From Coix lacryma-jobi var. lacryma-jobi (Eukaryota; Streptophyta; Magnoliopsida; Poales; Poaceae), in the NCBI GenBank assembly GCA_009763385.1, contig CM019825.1, positions 16,871,621 through 16,935,620 of the forward strand: a stretch of 64,000 bases of DNA, in the 5' to 3' direction. Shown piece after piece: positions 55,538 to 64,000 of the stretch. A model generated the notes under the pieces. The model had not been told where the DNA came from. It worked only from the letters and a program-made list of their open reading frames with translations, and made no database searches. The stretch's first letter is position 1. The number at the start of each line of letters is the position of its first letter. The translations under genes were made by a program, and so were the position numbers.

Positions 55538-56859
55538 TGTTGACGCTGGTTATCTATCAAAATTAAAGGATAAATAAATATGAAAAAGGGCAAGAATTTG
55601 ATCACCAACAAAGGTCTAGGGTTTCAACTGACAATATTCCACGAGTTTTGGTGAGTTATGATTCTACAGGGACTAAACCAGGAAATCGACACCAATAGCT
55701 TCCCATAGAAGGAAACCATCGGGAGATAACGCAACCGCCACGTCGGGATACTTCTAGAAGACTCCAGAGAACACATAGAGACACCACGAGAAAGGGCACC
55801 GCGGTCCACCTCCAGGTGGGACCGACCGGTCCCCTGGACCCACCGGTCGGTCTCCCCCTGGGCCCCCTGGTCTCCGTCTTCTACAAGCTTCCTCCACCGA
55901 ACCCTAGGACTCATCTCCACCGTCCCTGAAGTCGGTTTGATCTAACAGCTGTGGTTGATCCCTCAGGGCTATATAAGCAGCCCCAGACCCCCCTCTCCAG
56001 GCATCTCCATCTTCATTATTCATCTCCACATCAGAAACTAGGGTTTCAATTAGAAGTAGAGGTCCCTCTAGATGAATCTCTTCTAGTTCATCTAGAATTA
56101 GATCTAGTTCATCTAGTTGCAATCAAGAGCCAGCTATCAAGTAGAAGACTAGTTACCCCTCTAGTTAGGTTTAGAACCTAGTCTTATATTAGAACTAGAA
56201 GAGAGAGAGAGAGAGGAGGAGATCAAGAAGGAGCTCCGGCCTGTCGGATCAACTTCTTCATCTTGTACCTGCGGATTCAAGTTTATCTTCAACTTGCTTC
56301 AACGATTGTTTCGGTAATCAACGTCTATATTTAAGTTTGAGTTATTGTTCTTATTATTCTTAAGGTTTGTGACTCTCTTTTGAGTACTTTAATTCTAGTC
56401 ATTCTAGAGTTAGAGTTGTTGGATAGTGTAAGCGTGGTGCTTAGACTTGATAGCTCATAAATGCCTCCTATAACGCCGGTAGTAGTGGTTGTTCGCAAGG
56501 GTGACTCTTATAGCCTTGTTGATTCTTCTATAGTCCACTTACCCGTGTGTAGGCTCGGTAGGATTATACATTTGCATAAAAGACTCATACTTTGTTTGTG
56601 ACCTTTTATGGCAACTTCCCCACTAAGAATAATATAAACATATCATTCTTAAATTGGAATTAGACAGCCTTAGTGATCTCCTCTATACTTCTAGATTCTC
56701 CGTCCTTGTTAGCTACTCAGGGGTTAGACTTGAGACTTAACACTATCCGTTCCTTTGGGTTCGATATTAAAACTAGGTTACTCTGGTGAAGTGCTACATC
56801 AGTAGATGTTATCTGTGCGCTTGTGGATAAAGTAGAGTGTGCGTTAATTTATACCAACA
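55538..56859 (+). repeat. right LTR of element C
   Basis: Starts TGTTGACGCTGG, ends TATACCAACA and is followed by the duplication GCGGC. TATA box TATATAAG at 55970-55977. Confidence 0.93.
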
Positions 56860-57075
56860 GCGGCGCCTGGTCGTCTCACTCAATACATCAAGGATATGGC
56901 TACTTTGGTGTTGTGCGGTCTTCTTGCTACTTTGCGTCTTCATCTGCCGTCTTTTGATCTTTCCTCTATCATGAGCCTGCCCGAGGGTAAGAGTGATGAA
57001 GACCATGCGGCGATGCAGGAGGAGATCAAGACTGTGGCGGAGGAGTACTCCCAGATTTTAGATCTTGTAGGGTAG

Positions 57076-57904
57076 TAGGCCGTTCTTAGTCTTGACCTAA
57101 ATTTGTATCCCCTGAAAGCAAATACTGAACAAACAAAGTATAATTTACTTTTGAGTCTTTCGCTGGCTTTGAGTGTTTTTATTTTATCGACTCGTCATTG
57201 CAAGAAATTTCTTGTCAATGGGTCTGTGTTTGGTGGATGTTTGACCAGACGTTTCACTGAACGAGTCTATCCGAGTGCTTTTTAGCTCCTTGGTTTGGGT
57301 TATTCAACTTTGTTTCTCTTGTAGTCTTTGGCGACTTGTTAGAGAACTTAGTCTATCCGAGTACTACTCTTAGTACCATGTTTCAAGGGATAAACTTGAT
57401 CAAGCACCTCTTAAGGACCATTACAATGGTTCTTGCTGGGTGAATCATATCCTCTTGATGGTCGCAGCTTGAGTGCGAAGTAAGTTGGACCTCTGTCTGG
57501 TAACAGGGTGAGAACTACTCCCCTTGTTATACCTTATAAGAACCAGTATCTACCTTGTAGATACTGTATTCTCTATAGGTTGATAGCCGGGTTTTTAAGC
57601 CGTACTATCATTTGAGTTGTATTGAGCTCGGAGCTCGTAACCCGGGTATGGTTTCCTCTGAACCAAGAAAGGAGTCTATCCGAGTAATATTATATATTAG
57701 TCGGTGGGATACAAAAGCTAAAGCTTATTGTATGCTTTTAAAGATTTTACCCGACTAAATAGCCGTGATAAATGTAGAAGAAAACAGACCCCTGGTGATC
57801 ATGCTTCTGATGAAAACCAAGCTTTATTAATATATATGTAAATGGATACAAATTTGCCCTGAGTCGTAACTGTAGTATAGTCTTTTAGGTATGGAATCTC
57901 TTCA
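57076..57904 (-). other. Tat A spacer between antisense gene and pol
   Basis: About 830 bases without a supported gene, between the convergent 3' ends of the antisense gene (plus) and pol (minus). The frame at 57103-57285 has no recognisable content. Confidence 0.5.
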
Positions 57905-60071
57905 GATGCTCAATATTCTATGAATTTGGCAGTGGAGAGCCATCCTCGGTGACTAGCTCGAAAGACCCGAGTCTTGTTACTTTGGATACTATGTAGGGTC
58001 CTTCCCATGGACTCATAAGCTTGTGGCGTCCTGTGGTATTCTGAATTTTCTTCAGGACCATGTCGCCTACTTGGAAAGTGCGGTGATGGACGTTCTTGTC
58101 GTAGTAGCGCCTCATCCCTTGGAGATATCTTGCTGACTGAAAGAGCGTAGTCGGGCTTCTTCAAGACTGTCGACTTCTAATTGCCTTGTATCATCCGCCT
58201 CTCCTGCATTATACTGTTCCGTTCTTGGGGAATTCCAGATTAGGTCCGCTGGAAGGATTGCTTCAGTGCCATAGACCAGGAAGAAAGGAGTCTGTCCTGT
58301 TGCTCTGCTTCGCCGTGTCCGTAGCCCCCAAACTACCTTAGGCAATTCCTTGACCCACTTTCCACCATGGTCTTTTAGAAGATCAAATAATCTTGGCTTT
58401 AGACCGGCTAGGATGAGAGCATTGGCTCTTTCAACTTGGCCGTTTGACTATGGGTGAGCTACTGATGTGTAGTCTATCTTTATTCCACAGTCGCTGGCCC
58501 ATGATTTGAATTCGATTGCCGTGAAGGGAGAACCAAGATCAGTGATAATTCTATGTGGCATCCCAAAGCGATGAAAGATGCTCTGCATGAATTGAACTGA
58601 TTTTGATGCGTTGAATTTGACCAGTGGCATGTACTCGATCCATTTAGTGAATTTGTCGATCGCCACGTAAACGTACTCAAATCCACCTGGAGCACGCTTT
58701 AGAGGACGCACCATGTCGAGTCCCCAACATGAGAAGGGCCATGATGGTGGGATACAAATTAACTCGTGAGCTGGGACATGCTGTTGCTTGGCGAAGAACT
58801 GACATGATTGACAGCGGCGGACTAAGTCTTATGCATCTTTCAGGGCGGAGGGCCAATAGTACCCCGATCTAAAGATTTTTCCGACTAATGTCCTTGATGC
58901 TGCGTGATTGCCGCAACACCCAGAATGAACCTCATTCAGTATTTCTTTGCCTTCTTCTGGTGAAATGCACTTGAGGAGGACTCCTGATGAGGCACCGCGT
59001 CGATATAGCTTGTCCCCGACTAAAACATAGTTTTTACTATGTCTGGTGACTTGCTCTGCTGCGGTTTTATCACTTGGCAATTTATGCTCCTTGAAGTAGT
59101 CAATGAAAACTTTAGTCCAGTCGGGTGCTAGATATAAGATCTGTGCGGAGGGTGCTGGATCGATCTCTTCCTTCTCTTGGATTGAGGGTTGGGATAGCTC
59201 ATGTAGAAAGGTGCCACTAGGGACTAGGGCCCTGTTAGATCCCAACTTTGCTAGTATATCTGCAGCTACATTGAGATCTCGGGTGATATGAATAAGTTCC
59301 AAACCTGAGAATTTTTTCTCTAGTTTGCGGACTTTAGTGCAATAGGCGTTCATTGTTTCCTTGGTGCAGTCCCAATTTTTGTTGACTTGGTGAATTACTA
59401 CAGAAGAATCTCCATAGACTAGGAGTCGCTTGATACCCAATGTGGCTGCTAGCCTTAACCCGTGTAGTAGCGCCTCATATTCTGCTTCATTGTTGGTAGC
59501 TGGCCACATAATTTGTAGAACGTACTTGAGTTGCTCTCCAGCGGGTGATACAAGTAGGACTCCAGCACCTGCTCCTCCGAGTTTTAGGGACCCGTCAAAG
59601 TACATCTTCCAATGTTCTGGAAAAGCATCGTCTTGAACCTGCTGGAATTCTGTCCACTCGGCGACGAAATCAGCCAGAGCTTGCGACTTGATAGCTTTTC
59701 TTGGAGTGAACTTGATATTGAGTGCCCCCAACTTGACTGCCCATTTGAAAATTCTTCCTGTGGCATCACGGTTGTGGAGGATTTCTCCCAATGGGAAATC
59801 CGTGATAACTGTGATTTCGTGGGCTTCGAAGTAGTGCTTTAGCTTCCTTGATGATATGAGTAAGGCATAAAGTAATTTTTGAACCTGCGGGTACCTGATC
59901 TTAGAGTCGGAGAGTACCTCGCTGATGTAGTATACTAGTCGTTGAGTATTGTAGACGTGCTTCTCATCTTTGCGTTCCACTACTATTGTTGTGCTCACAA
60001 CGTGTGTGGTAGCCGCAATGTATAGCATCATTGGTTCCCTGGGTTCTGACGGTGTTAGTATAGGAGAATTG
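57905..60071 (-). pseudogene. Tat A pol fragment: end of RT, two RNase H domains, integrase
   Basis: Read on the minus strand the fragment starts mid-RT (thumb) at the 60072 junction. It continues with the Gypsy RNase H and with a second RNase H marked by YFDGSLKLGG, NNEAEYEALLHGL, VYGDSSVV and RDLNVAADILAKLG. The integrase zinc finger follows (EVHSGCCGNHAASR). A stop at 58829 separates this from the core, where 'IDKFTKWIEYMP', 'ITDLGSPFTAIEF' and 'SVAHP' are seen. The C-terminal part (57918-58115) has 'FQVGDMVLK' and 'WEGPYIVSKV'. Several stops and at least one frame change make it non-functional. It differs clearly in sequence from Tat B pol, so A and B are different families. Confidence 0.88.
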
Positions 60072-63000
60072 TGTAACACTCTGGTGTTAAGCAAACTAAA
60101 ACCTGACATGTCATCATATGCACTAGCATTTCACTTGAGTTGATAACCTAAGTATGCATTCACTAAAAACAAGTTTAATTCATCATGCTTGTGCTTACTG
60201 ATAAGAAGTGCTTAAGTTTGAAACACTAGTTTATGTTTTCTTATGTGGTGAATATGCTTTTATGCTATATAAGGGTATTTTGGTAATTTCTTATATAGTA
60301 ATTGAATTTTGGACCACATCTTGGTGTTATGTCTCAAAGGTGTATTTGGAACATGTTTCAAGTCACCATTGAGGTATAAGTCAAATTTGGTTGGAATTCA
60401 ATTAAGTAATGTTATTAATTCAAAATCCTATTTTATCCCCTTTAATAGCAATCAAAATCTAAAAAGAATTTGAGTATGCTTCAAAAAGCAAAGTTGCTCC
60501 ATTTTTGATAAGGATCAACTTTGATGTATAAAGTTTTTCAAGTTCTTATATGAAATCAAAAGTAATGGTGAAAATACACTTTTGCCCTTTTTGTCCCCTT
60601 TTGATTTGCAAACCCTAATTCAAAATCTAAGCATATTTTGCTTATGTTGCAAAAATAAAAGATGTTCAGTATTGAATTCTGAGCATTTGATATTTTAACA
60701 TATTTTCAACTTGTATTAAAAAATCTGAAGTAATTTCAAATTTTCCGAAAGGGTATAAAGGAGAAGGGGGGGATAAGTTTGCTTCCCTGTTCATGGCGGT
60801 GGACAGCCGAGTTTTGATCGGTGCTGCCAGCGCAAAGGACATCGATCTCTCTCAATTGAGCTCGCAACCGTGTTCGTGGCGATGTCAAGCAGCTGCTGGC
60901 GCTCTCCCTCGCGTCGTGGCGCCTCCTCCTGCGCTCGTCGTCGCCATTTTGCCACCAAGGCGCCGACGGGAACAATCCTAACTCAATCCCAAATTCACCG
61001 CACCCAAGCGTCCTCATCCTAATTGCCCACGGTTATAACCTCCCTACCTCCTTGCGCATCTCCAGAACCCATCCATTCGACCTTTACTGCCTCAGAGAGC
61101 TCGAGCTCGCTGTTTTTCTTGCCGTTGGGCGAAATCGCTGCCGAGCTCGACCTCGCCGTGGTCAGCCCAATCGGGCACTCCTCTACTCTCCCTGTCTCAT
61201 GTTTCCATTTCATCTTGACCCCAGAGTACTCATCGGCTCGATGGTTCTCTGTTTGATGCTCAGGTCTCGCCAGAACATTGCTTTCTTCGCTGGAGTTTAC
61301 CGCCGCGAGCCACTGCTCCGTGGACCTTGCCTCTCCGTTCATCCTCCGCTTGAACCAGCTACATAGCCAGCATCAGGGTGAGCTACTGGAACTTCCTAGC
61401 CCCTCTGTTCTACTGCTACCGGCCTAGGTTCGCCGGAACAGTTTCGCCGCAATCCGGTCCGCCGCCGTGCATGGCCAGACCTCACCAGGGCAGTAGCGTT
61501 TAGGGTTAGAGGCTCTATCGGCCGCGGGTGACCTGCCGGTGATGATGCTCGCGTCCGTTAGGTCTCTACTGGCCGGAGTTGGCTGGCGTAAGGCTCGCCG
61601 GCACTCGGTGCGTCGCCGCGCGCTCTGGCCATGGTCGGGGACCTCCCGTTTGTAAAGACGACAAGTTAGAGGGTGTTGGTTGCAAAGTCCTTGACTCAGG
61701 TGAATAGCGCTCAGGACTGCGGGTTAGTTTCGTTTAAACCGAAGGGCTTTTCTGCAAAAGCGCCGAGGCGCGCGGGCGGGAGTCAGGCCGGGCTGTTTTC
61801 GCGTGTGATGGGCCGTGCGGGAGCAGGCCGAAAGCCCAGTCTGGGCTAGTTTGAGTTTTTCTTTTTCCAGTTTTATGCACAGTAGCCAAGTTTGTTATTT
61901 TTGCTATAATTTTTCTATAGCTCTGTTAATCATGAAATTTGACATGTAAGATAATAACATGACTGTGCTAATATAAAAATTATAAAACTTGTGTTTTGAA
62001 TAATTTTAATTTGACAATTAAATCTGCACTTTAATTAATAAATGCAACTTTGTTGAATTATGTGATTTTCTGTGTTTCTCCAAAAATCATGAAATTTGAC
62101 ATGTGAGTTTATGTCGCTGATATCTATCTTCCTGATTAATTTCAGCTCTGTTTGAATAAGTATGATTTGTGTATAAATAAAGGGCTAATTAAAATAACTT
62201 ATAAAATAAAAAGAAATTGTTAATCCCTTTTAGATTTGTATGACTTTTGGTTTTGTTTGACAATCAGGGGATCAGTAGCATGAATTGCTCCCTGGTTATG
62301 GATTCCTTTATGCTAATAATCCTTTGTTGTTTGTTAGTTCCATAACCTTGCTTAATAGAAATAATAAAATTTGCTTAGTAATAAAATATAGTTTAATAGC
62401 TAAGTTGGTTTTGTTGATTTGCAACTTTACCATAATGAAAGATTGTACGAATAAATGTCTACAGCTTAGAAAATTTCTATCTTTACCATGATCATGTCAT
62501 AAGCATCCCATTGATCATGCATATGCACTTCTACGTGTAGATCTCGTTTCGGAAGGACCTGATCCTCAGTGGGCTTCTCCCGAGTGTGTGGATCCTGCTG
62601 GATTTTCAGAATCTCCGGACTTCGCTAATCACCAAGGCAAGCCCCGGACATTAACCCTATCCTTGTATTTTTATAAAGTTATTTATATCACTTGAGTTAT
62701 ATGATGCATTAAGTGAATAGGAGTTGAGTGAACCCTTTTTGATGCATTACCAACCTTGATGATTCTAATACTTAACCTTGATACCAGTTTTATGAAAATG
62801 CTTAGTATGCTTAGTCATGCTTTACTACTTCAATGTAGTAGGTGCTTTTAAAAATGGTTGCTATGTTTTGGAAATCATGAATCTTGAGACAACATGATAA
62901 CAATAGTATCTTACATCAAGAATGGAGTCTTGTTGTAAGGATACTCAACATAGGACCTTATCATTGTTGGCCTGCTGTGATTGAGACCTTTGAGTACAGC

Positions 63001-64000
63001 CCACATGCGGTGGTAAGCCTCATCTATAGCTATTCCGATACTTGAGAACGGCCAACCGCGTACTGGGAGTGGAGAGATGGCGGGAGTAGCGTGTACCCTC
63101 GGGGCTATGAGATAGTCGGGTTCGAGGTGTACTGTACTCTCGGGTGACGCTGGACCCGTTCTTGTATGGGAGGATCTATAGATAGGGTTGACATATGCAA
63201 GATTAAGTTCTACATATGTCGTGTGGTATTGAATCCCCAACTGGGTTTAAACGATTCGAGTCGCCGTGTTTCCTCGGATATGGAGCCTCAATCCACTGAC
63301 CCGCACCGTAGTAATGAATGGGATCTTTATGAAATGAGAATTAAAGATGTGGTATGTTTATGAAGGTTTGAGAATTTTTGGATAGTTATGAAATTTAATC
63401 TTGAGTTAAAACTTGAAAGTAGGGTTTTACTATTAGTAAGCTTTTATGCAAAAGAAATGTTTTGATCTTGCTAAAGCCTTACCTTGAATCCCTATAGCCT
63501 TCGTACCTAAGTCTTCTTCTCTTTTCTAGACGGTTAAGTCTTGTTGAGTACTTTTGTACTCAGGGTTTGTTAACCTTTGTTGCAGGTGAGTTCATTGATC
63601 ATCCTTTTGGTGGTCAATGTTTCTTCACTCTTGTGGAGGAGAGTGATAATGACTCTGATGTTTGACCTTGGGCAAGTAACAAAAGTTGTGTGGTATGTGT
63701 AATATAAAGTTCCGAACCTTTTATGTAATAAGTACTTATGGGTTGTAAACTTTTAAACTTAAGTTTCAATCTATGTTATATACCCTTTCCGCTTTTACTC
63801 TGATTTATCTTATCTATAAAACTGTTGTAATACTGTGATGCTTGACGAGGGAATTCCTGAAAAGAATGTAACGTGGATGATTCGGGTTTCCGAGGACACC
63901 CGACAGATCTCTTGAGTCATTTGGAACTCGTGCACGCCAATCAGAAGTCTTTAGGATAATGATGGGTGCATGTGGGCCACTTTATTCAGGAGGTTCTGCC
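60072..64000 (+). mobile_element. LTR of another Gypsy element (Tekay-like), running off the window
   Basis: TGTAACACTCTGGTGTTA at 60072 is a typical LTR start for grass Tekay-type chromoviruses and interrupts Tat A RT coding exactly there (AATTG precedes it at 60067-60071). About 3.9 kb follow without gag or pol, which fits one very long LTR; late words 'gagtacttttgtactcaggg' and 'gttgcaggtgag' are familiar from such LTRs. The middle (about 60790-61860) is GC-rich and gene-like. The far end is not seen, so lineage, orientation and completeness are inferred. Confidence 0.6.

Larger units (their letters stand above)
48769..56859 (+). mobile_element. Athila-like non-autonomous Gypsy element C (LARD-like)
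   Basis: An 8.1-kb element with LTRs 48769-50087 (1319 bp) and 55538-56859 (1322 bp), flanked by GCGGC (48764-48768 and 56860-56864). By eye the LTRs differ at about 20-25 positions plus a few 1-base indels, slightly more than those of Tat B. The primer-binding site is the tRNA-Asp type common in Athila, and the polypurine tract ggggaat is at 55531-55537. Of the ~5.4-kb interior only a protease-like remnant is recognisable; no RT, RNase H or integrase is seen. Repeated 'cttgggggag...cgcacccccg' words near 54137 and 54367 are typical of Athila internal DNA. It lies in the last exon of the Tat A antisense gene. Confidence 0.9.
31678..57075 (+). pseudogene. antisense spliced gene of Tat A, split by two retrotransposons
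   Basis: Six exons: 31678-32610, 32691-32949, 33105-33222, 33295-33793, 33858-34021 resuming at 48246-48360, and 48439-48768 resuming at 56865-57075. Introns are short with clean GT-AG sites. The interruptions are elements B and C. The ATG at 31678 is preceded by an in-frame ATG at 31651. The first ~310 codons carry W/F-rich helices with an 'FVERGLGHPTSNFLRGLLHY' run and a 'CEAFLGI' motif. This resembles the 'putative gypsy type transposon' domain of plants. An acidic, KKAR-containing middle and a coiled-coil C-terminus follow. One-base deletions near 33990 and 48460 and a TAG at about 48668 break the frame; before damage it would have had about 877 codons. It runs opposite to Tat A pol. Function unknown. 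Confidence 0.75.
27604..60071 (-). mobile_element. Tat-lineage Gypsy element A (minus strand), interrupted by nested insertions
   Basis: The 3' LTR (27604-28032) and a pol fragment (57905-60071, reverse strand) bound a single element read from right to left. Between them, on the opposite strand, lies a spliced antisense gene (31678-57075). Three later insertions swell it: a probable solo SIRE-type LTR (29342-31424), Tat element B (34022-48240) and Athila-like element C (48769-56859). Removing B and C with one copy of each target duplication restores continuity of the antisense exons at both junctions, which supports one original unit. Its 5' half (5' LTR, gag, protease, most of RT) is not in the window; it was cut at 60072 by another retrotransposon. 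Assignment to Tat rests on the second RNase H domain and the antisense ORF. Confidence 0.8.

Overview
This window is nuclear DNA of a grass, most likely a panicoid (maize/sorghum/switchgrass type). The reasons are a GC-biased spliced isocitrate lyase gene, a many-intron plant syntaxin gene, Stowaway/Tourist-type MITEs and nested plant LTR retrotransposons of the SIRE (Copia), Tat, Athila and probable Tekay (Gypsy) lineages. Three ordinary host genes are supported; most of the rest is transposon. Lineage names rest on recognised motifs and architecture, not on a search.

Layout. 1-5186: AT-rich intergenic DNA with MITE debris and a perfect 91-bp inverted repeat. 5192-15890: a complete SIRE-type Copia element (TSD AGTAG) with damaged gag, no pol and one extra 3' ORF. 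15896-19300: a seed/germination-type promoter and the isocitrate lyase gene (+), with a GC-AG last intron. 19770-20300: a small PNRC-motif protein gene (+). 20571-21040: one Stowaway and one Tourist MITE. 22559-25572: a 13-exon SYP13-type syntaxin gene (-). 25976-27603: a fold-back MITE, a Mutator-like MITE and a third MITE cut by a retrotransposon.

27604-60071: one Tat-lineage Gypsy element (called A here) lying on the minus strand and swollen by insertions: a probable solo SIRE-like LTR (29342-31424), a complete second Tat element B (34022-48240, TSD AGACT, LTRs 1419 bp each) and a complete Athila-like element C (48769-56859, TSD GCGGC). At 60072 another LTR, probably Tekay-type, interrupts A and runs off the window.

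The most interesting content is the cargo of the two Tat elements. Both carry intron-containing genes antisense to gag-pol, between pol and the 3' LTR. Element B has two: an intact three-exon 241-aa acidic/coiled-coil protein and a six-exon 875-codon gene with a plant-mobile-domain-like N-terminus and coiled-coil tail. Element A has a six-exon gene whose exons, with the insertions removed, total about 877 codons; it has a different N-terminal domain (resembling 'putative gypsy type transposon') and also a helical tail. All splice phases of B's genes are consistent, so this looks like an analogous, apparently selected antisense gene system in two Tat families. What it does is unknown.
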